A stretch of 64,000 bases of DNA, taken from NCBI GenBank assembly GCA_005281725.1, contig SSBO01000001.1, positions 1,844,399-1,908,398 of the forward strand, given 5' to 3'. How positions within the stretch are numbered: the first letter of the stretch is position 1; each line of letters starts with the position of its first letter. Positions 35,251-45,697 of this stretch are shown piece after piece. The DNA is from Wuchereria bancrofti. Lineage: Eukaryota > Nematoda > Chromadorea > Rhabditida > Onchocercidae. The notes beneath the pieces were generated by a model, which had not been told where the DNA came from, searched no databases, and saw nothing but the letters and a program-made list of their open reading frames with translations. Position numbers and translations under genes: made by a program.

Positions 35251-37138
35251 TTAATTCTCTTTCTTCGACTGTTCATTCATGAATTGTTCTTTTTCGCCTT
35301 TTGTCATGCTTGATTTGCATTCTTCGTATAAATTAATGAGATCAAATGCAAGGATGCAGTTCTCCTAGAAGAATAAATTTGCAAATTACAGTTGAAATAA
35401 ATTACTGACAGCAGAAGCGATTTTATCAAAATATGGAAATTTCCCAACTACAGAGAAATTGAACCGTTAAAAATTTATCCTACTTTAGTAAAAACGAAAG
35501 GCAGTGCACGCCGGTTATGTACTGCAGGTCGTCGTTGTGCTTCTTTACCTTCTTTGAACAACGAAATCTGCAAAAATGAGTAAAACGATATTTTCCGAAA
35601 TAAAAATAAGTACATCTTCGATTTCAACATTTGCACTTTTTAAGGATTTGGAATCAAGTCCAAAGCAATATACCGTGGGTAACTGTCTACTGGTTGGATG
35701 TATATTGATACGGAACCTGTTCGCTTCCTGTGACCATTTTCCCACATCTAATTTGGCAAATTTTAGATTTGGCAAATGAAACCTTAAAAAAGATCATAAT
35801 TCTTTGATCAAAAAGTCACATTAACATTTCCATCAACTAGTTACAAAAATTCGAATGGATTCAAAAATACGAGAAAAGGATATTATTTACCTGTCGCTCA
35901 ACTCGGCAAAAACGTGAGAAACGTGTTTACAATCTGGTGACCAGGAAGTATAAAAATAAACTAGCCAAATCATTTTCGGATTCCGTTGAATTTCCTCCTG
36001 AAAAAGTCATATGTCATCAAAAAACTTGTTTAATATATAAAAGAAATGTCTAAACTTACATATAACTCTGTGTTGTTAAAAATAAGTGTCCTTTCTGATT
36101 CTGCACAAACTGGTTCTGGATAGAAAACGGAATGTACTGCAAAAATAGCAATAAAGAAAGCTATGGCTTCCTTCATAATTTTATAGGATTAATTCAAGTA
36201 AATGAATTCCGAAAATTTATAAACACTTGGAATAACAAATTTGACAATTATTCTCTTCCAGTAATTATTTGCTCATATTCTCCTCCACCTTTTCCTTGAT
36301 CAGTTGAATATCATGCATCAACGAGTAAGCAAACAACTTCAAGAAGTTCTGTAGTTTATTTAGACAAAAATGAACGATTCTTTTGTAACTGATCTTATAC
36401 ATTCTGATATTAAGCATCTGCTTGTATGGAAATTTTAAAACCTGAGAAATAAACTTACTGAGACAAACACAGATGTAGACAACACCAGCAATAAGATCGG
36501 CTCGTAGAAATAAGAAAATATTGGCTAATTTACAAAATAGAAACATATTCGCGAGAGAGTGCATCCAGTTTGCTGCTTTCCGATTCTTATAAAATACCAT
36601 AATAGCAAGGAATACCATAATCTCATGTTCTCTCTATAACAAATGAGCAACAGAAATGACTAATATTTGAGTGAAAGACTGAACTGGCATTATTACAAGT
36701 ATATTTAACGTTATATTTATTACAACACCTTCAACTAGTAATTATTTATATATATATATATATATATGTTTAATGAGTTGCCAATAAATTCAGTGAATGG
36801 AATTCGAAAAATGCGTATTTACAGCAGCCGAAGTTTATAAACTCAAAATAGCTGATACACATGATAAAAAACATAACACTAAACCGAAATATACTGTGGA
36901 TCTTGCATAAAATGCGATGAGAACGGGTGAACTAGTGCGATTTGTAGAACGCTTACTTCAAAAAATTGAACAGATGATAAAACAAACTTACTCGATCAAG
37001 GCCGCATTCATCAAAAACGAGAGCACACACGCCAACTGTAATTTTTAAGATGAAGAAAGCAAATGACAATATAATGCCACCGATATAATAACCCGTTGCT
37101 AATTTCTTTACTTCTATTAGCGCTTTAGTAAATTGCAT
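35251..37138 (-). CDS. thioredoxin-related transmembrane protein 2 (TMX2)
   Basis: ER membrane thioredoxin-like protein. Seven exons (36992-37138, 36459-36633, 36060-36136, 35891-35997, 35674-35782, 35484-35567, 35251-35364) join in phase to 270 codons (human 296). The first membrane segment is within IIGG-like IILSFAFFILKITVGVC. The block REHEIMVFLAIMVFYKNR and the following NMFLFCKLAN-LFLRAD stretch match TMX2 specifically. The thioredoxin fold shows WLVYFYTSWSPDC, KLDVGKW and the cis-Pro in RQLPT. The active site is SPDC, with the first Cys replaced by Ser, as in human TMX2 (SNDC), so a classical dithiol reaction is unlikely. The last four residues KKEN form a dilysine ER-retrieval signal. 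A (TA)n tract lies in intron 1. Confidence 0.93.
36747..36767. repeat. (TA)n microsatellite in TMX2 intron 1
   Basis: About ten uninterrupted TA units. Confidence 0.9.
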
Positions 37139-37363
37139 ATCGAACTACTGAAGGCTAAAATTTGTAAAACTTCTTTGAAAAAGACAATTGAAAGAAGTCA
37201 AAAATATGTAAGCGATTGAAGTGGGTTTACAACATCTGAAATGAGGTGGAGAGATTATTATTCGAACAATTCAGAACTTGGACAACATTTGACCGTTCAA
37301 CATAACTCCAAAACCATATGGAACTCATTTCACTAATAGCAACAATTAAAATAAAAATCAAAA

Positions 37364-37489
37364 TTAAAAAAGACTTCTCCGCCCACTCACTATTAATTCA
37401 TTCAAATCATCCCACTCACCGCCGGACAACACCTTACCAATGAGGAAAAACAGTGCCATCTCAAAATTCCGCCTTTGTGTCTCATCCAT
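37364..37489 (-). CDS. possible 41-residue ORF upstream of TMX2
   Basis: Not recognised. ATG preceded by an in-frame TGA; the start MDETQRRNFEMALFFLIGKV and then GGEWDDLNEL look strongly protein-like for such DNA. A good donor (ATA|GTGAGT at 37391/37390) lies inside the frame, so it could be the first exon of a spliced gene. However, no phase-compatible acceptor before the TMX2 start gave a sensible continuation. It may be a micro-protein gene, the head of an operon with TMX2, or an alternative 5' exon. Confidence 0.33.
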   Translation of the reverse strand: MDETQRRNFEMALFFLIGKVLSGGEWDDLNELIVSGRRSLF

Positions 37490-38119
37490 TAATCATATGG
37501 CACCGTTATGAAAATTCCCGATCCTTTCGTTAGTTTTAAATACTCTTCTATATTTCTATTTCTTGTAGAAATTTGAAGTAAATATGATAAATTGGAATTG
37601 GAATTGCATCAAACACTTCTAAATTCTACGCGTTTAAATTTCAACATCTATCTACGCGCAGTTATAGAAGAACGTAAATGTTACCGATAATCGAACAAAT
37701 GTATGATAAGATAAAGTGTATGATATGCTATGTAAACATCGATCACATGATAATCATTTTTTAGTGTAGTTTTAAGAAGGACGTAAGAATCTTGACATCT
37801 AATTTTGACAGAGAAATTTTGAAATATTTAATTTTGACTGGAAATTGGATCAATTAATCTTAGTTGAATGATTAATAGCTGCACCTTTCTATGATATAGT
37901 TAACAGATGTGATTGATAAAATACTAAGTGTGATAAATTATATTGCTTTTCTGAAACCTGAAGATAGTCCAGAATCTTGCACTTTTGAATTTAATAATTT
38001 GAATGCTTTGAATTCAAAAATTTGAATTGCCACAAAAAATTCAGGAAACATTCAATAATTTGAACTGAGAATATTGATATTTTGTTTAAGAACAACTAAA
38101 CATATTTATTCTAATTCAG

Positions 38120-38617
38120 GCTAAATGTTTTGGAGGTGGAAGATGATAATCTAAAATGGGTAAAATGTAGTAAAAATTATTTTGTTCAGGATCCATTAAT
38201 GAGAAGCAAATTAGCTGACTGTGATTTGATATGCAAAAAAAGAGGTAGATGTGATGGAAAAATAGATGACATTTGTGGAGGAACTGAGGATATTGATATT
38301 TTGAAGAGAAAAAGAGGTAAAATTAATATAGCAAACTATTCTTCTTTCCCTTCTTCTTCTTCTTCTTTTATATCGGAGGAAATTAGTAATTGAAGTTGAG
38401 AGAACTGAAAACACATTGTAGATTATAATTATCATTATAAATTATATTTTTTAATTTTCGCTAACAATTTTTTTTCTTTTTTTACTTCTTTGTTGAATAT
38501 AAAAGACAAAACTTTATAAAAAGTCTTTTTTTTCTTTTTTCTTTTTTTACAAATTTTTGTAACAAAATGAATACAATTGCAGAGATTGCTGTCTTATGTA
38601 GAAGTAGTACCAAGTGA
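38120..38617 (+). CDS. partial Cys-rich gene, last two exons
   Basis: Not recognised. An ATTCAG acceptor (38119) opens a 197-base exon that ends at AGAG|GTAAAA (38316). Splicing to a TTGCAG acceptor (38582) keeps frame and reaches TGA at 38617. The readable 70-odd residues hold six Cys with spacings 17, 3, 5, 7 and 18, including CDLICKKRGRC. This recalls small disulfide-rich secreted peptides such as the CSalpha-beta class (CxxxC, GxC), but lacks the final CxC. The upstream exons with start and signal peptide were not found, so secretion is a guess. Confidence 0.33.
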
Positions 38618-40083
38618 GCAGTGTGAATAAATGACAGGGAAAATAGACGAAAGTTTTAAAAGATGAAAAGTAGCTATGAAATTAATTAAATACGGTTCAA
38701 AATGTTACATGAGAAATGGGTAAAGCTGCCAAAAAACATAGAGTTAATGAAATAAAATACTCAGAAAGCACACAAGAAAGAAACTATTAAAAGTTACAAC
38801 TTGACTTAAAAGTTGTATTCCGAAATTTTTAACGAAAAGTAAGTGAAGCTAACAGAAAACAAGCAATTAATAAAGTGGAAAACCGGGAAATGTGTAACAA
38901 ATAAAATCTAGAAAATTAAAGGTGGTGAAGAACTTTAAAAATGGGGTAAAAGGCTCGAAAATGTAAAAAAAATTGTTAAAGATGTCAATGGCTTAAATGA
39001 TAGGAATAATTTGGAATATGAAAAGTGGAAACAGAGAATTCGCAAAAAATTCAGAAATGGTGCGAAACTTTAAAAAAAAAAGTGAGAAGGCAAACAGTTT
39101 AAATAACAACTTAAAAGGATGGCCGAAAAGAGCAGAAAATTGATAAGATTCAAAAAAAAATTTAAAAACTTCATGATTCAAAAATTAGAGAATTAAAACG
39201 GAAAATCCATTTTTTCTGAAATGTTCGGAAGTTAATCTAAAAATTGAGATACTTAAAATTTATTCAGAAACTCCGAAATTTGACAAATGGAAGCAGGAAA
39301 TTTAGGAAGGAAAAGAAATTCAAAAAAACTAAAAAGTTGAATAAGTCTAAAATTCAAAAGTTTAAATGTTGAAAAAATTTTAGCTCAGATTGAAAATTTT
39401 AAAATTATGCTCAATTTCCACTTATTTTAGTGCAAGAAAATAAATATTAAGAGAAAGAATCAGTTTATTTCACAATAAATGGCTACCTAACTACCAGATT
39501 GGATGCCAACTCGTGACACATGTAAAAATAGCACACAAATAAACTGAATAATGATGTTACCGTTTCTAAATCTAAATTAGTTGACAGAAACTTTTAAAAG
39601 ATTTTCGAATTTAACCAAAAAGAAGACTGCATAAATAATATATAAAAAAAAGCCAAAAGAAGACTCCATACGAGATGAGCACAGCTAATCGAATTGCAAC
39701 CGAAATAACAAAAATATTAAATGTTCAAACTACATTTAAACTTGAAATATTACAAACTCAACTAAAACACAAGTTGATATCCGATCTGTAAAAGAAGCTT
39801 CAACAAGAAATAAATAGAATTAAGCAGCATGAAAAGCATGAAAGTACTGGAGTACTTGGTAATTTGAATTTTTGCATTCATTTTCTTCAAGTTCATTCTT
39901 CATTATTCTCATGAATGGTTAATTAAGAATTTTTATTTTTCTTAAGATTATTAGGGAAAAAGAAGAAAAGACAAAAGAAACACATTTCTTTTTTGTCTGT
40001 ATATTTTCCGATTATCAATCCATTTATCATTTAAAGTGCCTATACCTTAAAATTTGGAGAAAAAGCCTACCATATCTCAACTT
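38618..40083. other. purine-rich, A-tract-laden intergenic DNA
   Basis: From about 38640 to 39400 the plus strand is unusually rich in AAAA/GAAA runs (GTGAAAAA, TTAAAAAT), with no regular period. No gene seen. Confidence 0.45.
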
Positions 40084-40253
40084 CAAGCAAACGGACATCC
40101 ATGCAGTCACTTAGTGCCGTCTTTATTTGCTTGGGGGGTGATGTCCGCTCGTTCATTTTTTGGTGTGTGTCATTGTAAAATGGCCAGTGATCCTCGAGAA
40201 CGGTACTTGTTGAGCTAGTGGGTACAAAGTTGTGCTCACTAGCTACAGTACGT
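40084..40253 (+). ncRNA. candidate structured RNA (pseudoknot-like element plus hairpin)
   Basis: GC-richer island in AT-rich DNA. CAAGCAAA (40084-40091) is complementary to TTTGCTTG (40126-40133). The adjacent CGGACATC (40092-40099) is complementary to GATGTCCG (40140-40147), so the two 8-bp stems cross, as in an H-type pseudoknot. Further on, AGCTAGTGGGTACA (40213-40226) pairs with TGTGCTCACTAGCT (40231-40244) around a four-base loop. Below an internal loop, 40200-40207 pairs with 40247-40253 with one bulge. T6 at about 40155 could stop RNA polymerase III after the first part. No known RNA family recognised; strand of transcription unknown. Confidence 0.4.
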
Positions 40254-40490
40254 ATTCAAAATTTGAGGAATATTTATGGAAGATGCAAAACTGAGATATA
40301 ATTTGCGCTTAACCGAATGATCTAATAATGATTGGAGTCATTCAAATCGACTAATTTAATATTTAATGAAATATGACGGAATTTAAACGGCTAATCTATA
40401 TATCACTAATCAGTTGCAGACCTTCTCCATAGTCTAATTTCCACGATTACATTTGTTTTTTCTTTTGGGTCGCTCTTCTAGCAGGACAGT

Positions 40491-40814
40491 ATGCATCGAG
40501 AGTGATAAATCTGATTTGATTAATCATTTTATAATACAGCCAGATATTTGTTTTTCTCTTTAACTTGAATCTTTTTCTTTCAGAACATTTCATCTGAATG
40601 AAAATACGGAAATACCATTGTGATTTGCAATCATTCCAATAATCGATTCTCCTCTTTAATTTGCAGGGAGAATTCATTGTTAAAAAAAAGATATGAACAA
40701 ATTACAAAGGAAATAATGCAAAAATGTAATAGAAAAAGTTGCAGTATTTGCGATTCGCTACAACTTTATTGGAAAAATGAGTTAAAATTAACGAGCGAAA
40801 ATAAAATAAGTTAA
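40491..40814 (+). CDS. 64-residue orphan with three short exons
   Basis: Not recognised. Exons 40491-40501, 40584-40619 and 40667-40814 join in phase, with acceptors CTTTCAG and TTTGCAG and a compact 47-base second intron. CTAG/GCAG acceptor-like sites lie just ahead of the ATG, suitable for trans-splicing. The product is basic, without signal peptide or membrane segment, and has a Cys cluster CNRKSCSIC (C-x4-C-x2-C) followed by DSLQLYWKNEL. An AATAAA overlaps its end. The clean phase agreement of two introns is the main support; the family is unknown. Confidence 0.45.
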
Positions 40815-43800
40815 AATAAAAGATAATTAGCACTATATTGTATAACATTTTAAATTAACGTATGTAGTTCTTAATATGCACCCTTTAGTGGTTCTTAATA
40901 TCCTTATTTTGAAGTACTTCAAATAAAGTCGTGAGGAAAAGTGAGAAATTTTGCGATCGTAAAAAATTAGGAATATTCAAGAAAGACAGAGAAAGATGAT
41001 TTATTCTGGTAAAAGTTTTCACATTGTTATAAGAAGACGTCACATCAAATGAATAAGTTAAAACTCGAAATTTCAAAAGTATTTGTGTAATCGGGTGAAA
41101 AAACTAATTATGTATTTGTTATTACTGTCAAACTGTAAGATAGAGTATACAATTACTATGTCATATAAAGTATTTAGTATATCATTTTCTTCTCATCTCG
41201 ATCTTTACTTTCCACAGATCTGCCCATCATTGACATTACCGATACTTCATTAAGTTTGGAAATGTTGCAACTTTATGTCCAAATTTATATTGAATTTCTA
41301 ACTTTATATTTATTTAGAAAATGAATTATTCTTGAAGAGTAGAAGATTGTTTCGCACAATAATGAAATCAAATCACAGTGTCGATTCAAAGCTTTCTTCT
41401 TCTTTCTTGAGAAAAGGGTCAGCAGAATTATGAAATGTTTCATAAAAAAATCTTAAAATTCAGAATCATGAGGGAAAATTAAAAAAATAATGAAGCAATA
41501 ACCGCCACGAGATCTATTTATCATTAACCGCCAATAAAATTAACTAGTAGAAATAAGAAGTTTAAAATAGATCAATAGTAGATAAATTAGGAAGAAAAAT
41601 ACCAGACTGTGTTACAGTTGGATAATTCATAGACTATTGTAAACAAATATCCAATGATTCATTGTACAAGAAGAAAAATATTCAGGTCCTTTTTACTTCC
41701 CACTTAGTATTTGCAAAAGAAAATGTATTGAGAAAACTGAAACTGCATGAATAAGTGCAAGATGAGAGTGCATTGTGCAGTCAGCAGTTAGCATGCATTG
41801 AAAGTGCATGCCCATAAAATATTTTCCCTTTGTCTTTTTGATTATCATTGATTGGCAACCTGTCTATTATTGACATCTTTCTCATGTTAACAGTGAAAAG
41901 AACTTTGAGGAAAAAAGAAATCTGCGTTACTACCTGTCTAGCTTGTTTGTGCTGTCGTAATGAGTGGTCGGTTTAATTGTTTATTATGTGAGTTTGGCAG
42001 TTTCCATCGGTAGTAGTGACTCATTATGTGAGTTATATTATTTTTTGGGATGTCATATGTCTAGGGGCGCAGTACATAATATATGTCAGCAATGATAAAT
42101 CTGAATATCAAACAGCCTTATTTCATAAATTTAACTGATTTTCGACAAATTTGATATTCTGACTAATCACTGTATAAATCTATCAATCATTTCAAAATAC
42201 TTATCATAAATATTTTTTTCCGCTAAAATATTTAAAATGAAGCCTGGAATTACAATTATAATTTGCAAAGATTTCACTATTGCGCCAATTGATTAATCTA
42301 TAAAAAGAATTCACTGTGAATGACATGTAACTGTTTTTATTTTATTTTTTTGACCGCCACTACTAATAATCTATCCAATCTTGAAATCTATTTGTATAAA
42401 AAACTATTTGAGCTCGAAGTATTTGAGGTCACAAACTACACTAGCTAATATATTTAGTCCATTTAAATGAATAATTGTTTCGATTATTATCGGATAAATT
42501 AGTGGTAGTTAAAAATAGAGCCAAGCCAACGGTACTGGTATCGTCTTTATGGAATAATATATCTTCATACATTATCACTTTGCATAAAGATATTATGGTT
42601 GGATTTAAACACTGGCTTGATTCTTTTAAAAAAAAATCTGGAATTAACATTGGCCAAAACGTTTAATACATATAGATATTAGGTTATTATCAGATGCATA
42701 AAGCTCAGTTTTCTGAAATATTTTAGCTTCGAAATTCGAGAACTTTAACAAGGGCAGTTAAAGTTCTGTGTAACAAAAGTAATAGTAAGGAATTTCCTAT
42801 GAATGCCTCACAAATTTTCTAAATTTTCTATGAATGCTTTTAGCATTCTATTAACTTCTAATTTGAAAACTAACCAATATACTTTCATATGTGTCCAACC
42901 AGTCACAAAAATTGCTTTAAAATTCCCGATTTTTTTAAAATTAAGAAATCTTTTTTTTTTTTTAATAAGGAAGGAATCTTTTTTTTTTTTGAACATCCCA
43001 CAAAACAGAAAAAATCACCAGCTGCCTTACTTATAACAAACTGATTATTTAGTTTTGGCATGATGAAAAAGCAAAAGTAATTTTTAAAGAAATTCACGTC
43101 GAATTTATCGCATTGCATACATAACAAAAGGTAAAAACAAAAAATAAAAACACAAATCCAAATTTCATGGCTTTCCTGAAATTATCAGTTTTTTGGTAGC
43201 TTGTAGAGTTGTTTGTAAATAGGTGCATTTTTCTCGTTACATTCCAAATCGGATGTCTATAATTCATAAATTCATGCGAAGAGTCTGCAAATTTTTAAAC
43301 ATAAAAAAATCATTTCATATACTCTCTTCTCATCCTAAAGTGACTTGGTAAATTTTTGGATTAATGAAGAATTGAAAACAGCTTACCTCGTTGATTTATG
43401 ATTCCAATTAACTGTTTATTGATTTCGCAGCAAAATATGGTAGACATCGTTGAAAGCTGGTCAAAGACGACAAAGTGAGGAAGAACTGAGATATAAAAAA
43501 CAGACGATTTTTTTCTTAGTTACCCGCTTATTTTCAATTATTATGAAATAATCACGTGAGCAGTAACTAATTTATAAATAATTACCTGATTTAAAGTACG
43601 AATCAACACATAGTCGCCCATTATGGCCTAAATGGCTAATTAAAATTTCATTTTGTATTAACTATTGGAGAGCGGAATTGAGTAACTTTCTCGTTACGCA
43701 TTTGCTACTTTACAAGCAGTAAGTTTCAAATGAGTAACTGAAATTAACAAAAAAAGCATTCAGTTAGTAAACGTGCAGAAAAGCCATACAACAACTAGAA

Positions 43801-44857
43801 GTTACTGTTTGGAAAGGTAAGGTTAGGTTACTGTTTGGAAAGGTAAGGTTAAGTTACTGTTTGGAAAGGTAAGGTTAAGTTACTGTTTAGAAAAGTAAGG
43901 TTAAGTAAGGTTAAGCATACAGTGAAAAAAGGATGCAGTAGGGTATCATGATAATGTTTTATAATTGTTCAAAAAAAACTGCATATTTATATCAATTTGT
44001 TACACTTCTAAAATGATTGAGTCCATTAAGTCAAATATTCATGGAATTTGAATTTACCAGTAACAGCAGTTACTTTAGTAATTAATTTGATGATGTTACA
44101 CAGAATGAATAAAGTTCAAAGTTATTTAGTAAATTAGTTTTAGGCACATTTTGATCCTTAAAACCCTCTCTTAGCTTTTTTTTTTTTTTTTTTTTGGAGA
44201 TAAAATGATGACATCTTAGGGACCCTAGAAGTGATAAGTGATTTTTCAGGTGAAAAGTGATAAGTTTTACTGGGCCAAATATGGACGATTTTCTGTGTTA
44301 TTTCAAAGAAATATTCAATGATCCGTTTCATTAAAATACTAAAAATCAAAAAAAAAGATTTATTCAATAAATATTTCAGTTTTTTCGCATATTTCTACTA
44401 TTCACTTCCGGGTTTTTATTCTTAATTATTTGATTTTCTGTTATTGATTGATTGTCATCACATGACCGTCATCTACCAATAAATTATGCTTATGAACTCT
44501 GGCATTATTATGATCTGAAATGAAAAAGTAAGTAGCTAAGACTAATGTAATGTTGCTGATAACAATAAAAGCGGTGGACAGTCTTGGTTATTAAGCTATC
44601 TTTTTAGAAATGATAACACATTTTATCACTTTAGCACTCGCCAAAATATAGTCTAAGCCAAGGACAGAGAAGTCAATTAGCATGGTTTTCTTTACAGCAA
44701 GCTCATGAATATTTATTCATGGGAAATTCAGCAATAATTATTTTAAGTGCTAGCGAATTGTAATCGGACAGTCAAATATATCATATTTCTGATCATTGAT
44801 GAAGTTCACTTTTCTGAATCTTTTCATTTCCAGAGAATTTCATATTTTGCTTTGATT
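40815..44857. other. intergenic, no gene seen
   Basis: About 4 kb of AT-rich DNA. It contains a GCATGCA/TGCATGC hairpin near 41790-41811 and the 26-bp satellite at 43801-43914. No exon chain found. Confidence 0.45.
43801..43914. repeat. 26-bp minisatellite, four units
   Basis: GTTACTGTTTGGAAAGGTAA plus GGTTAR repeated four times (43801, 43827, 43853, 43879), with the last unit slightly diverged and a trailing GTAAGGTTAA. The GGTTAG/GGTTAA core faintly resembles telomeric repeats but is not the nematode TTAGGC. Confidence 0.95.
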
Positions 44858-45697
44858 TTAAAAGCTAGGTAAGAAAGTTGAGTGTATACATTTTTTCTGG
44901 CCATGTACGGGACACTGTGAATTTTCAGAATGAGATGATTGGCCGATGATAGGTGCTTGTTGCGGTACGGTCATGATGACATCTCTTTCAACATCCTAAA
45001 ATGTACAAATGTAATTAAGCAGCAGTTATACTTCTGTGTTTAAATTTTATGAAACCGAGTTAATTCGTTAGTGCTAATTCTTTGATTAGTACGATTGGTC
45101 TGAAAAAAAAATTTCAAAGTAGAATGAAACGAAACGAAAATAGTAAAAAGCTTGCAGATCAACAATATTAACTTCTTGCTAGATGCTTCTTTAATTGCGG
45201 AATTTTCTCAGACTCGCAGGAATTTATGACGATAGTAGAAGATAGTAATAGTAATAAGTAATAGGAGAATAAAGAGAAACTAAATCGAGAAATCACTTCC
45301 CCGATTCTATTTTTTTAAATAGGAAAGGAATATAGGTTACAAATGTAAGATAAATCAATTAATTAGAGAAAAAGTTTCTGTGTTTTTCGTGGTTTCTAAT
45401 CTAAAAGTTATTTCATGTAAATTTGAATTAATGATTGATTTGTCACTTAACCTCTTCATCACTAGTGCAAACAATGTAGCAACAATTGCGTACGATACAA
45501 ATTATTAAAATAGCCATGAAAATGATCATAAATACTATGATAACAGCATAAAGCACGACAATCCATTCACGTGTAGTTAACACAAATAAATTCCAGTAAC
45601 TGAAATTTAGAAGTTTGGAGCAGTTAGCAAATAATTATAATAACTCTTTTAAGTATACATATGTAAACAGAGTGGCAACCTTCAATAATTACCTCAT
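44858..45697 (-). CDS. 96-residue single-pass membrane protein, unknown family
   Basis: Not recognised. Three exons: 45693-45697 (only five coding bases, ATG AG), 45452-45599, 44858-44995; phases agree and the frame closes at TAA. A short N-terminus (MSYWNLFVLTTREW) leads into one long hydrophobic segment at residues 14-38 (VVLYAVIIVFMIIFMAIL). It is followed at once by RNCCYIVC, whose clustered Cys beside the membrane are typical palmitoylation sites. A polar tail with TVPQQAP and two Cys follows. No signal peptide ahead of the segment, so type III-like or inverted topology is open. All splice sites are good (AG|GTAATT, TTTCAG, GAG|GTTAAG, TTTTAG). Confidence 0.6.

Noticed and set aside
41790..41811. 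GCATGCA...TGCATGC hairpin as a possible microRNA precursor
   Set aside because: Stem of only about 7 bp with no extension to the ~22-bp arms needed.
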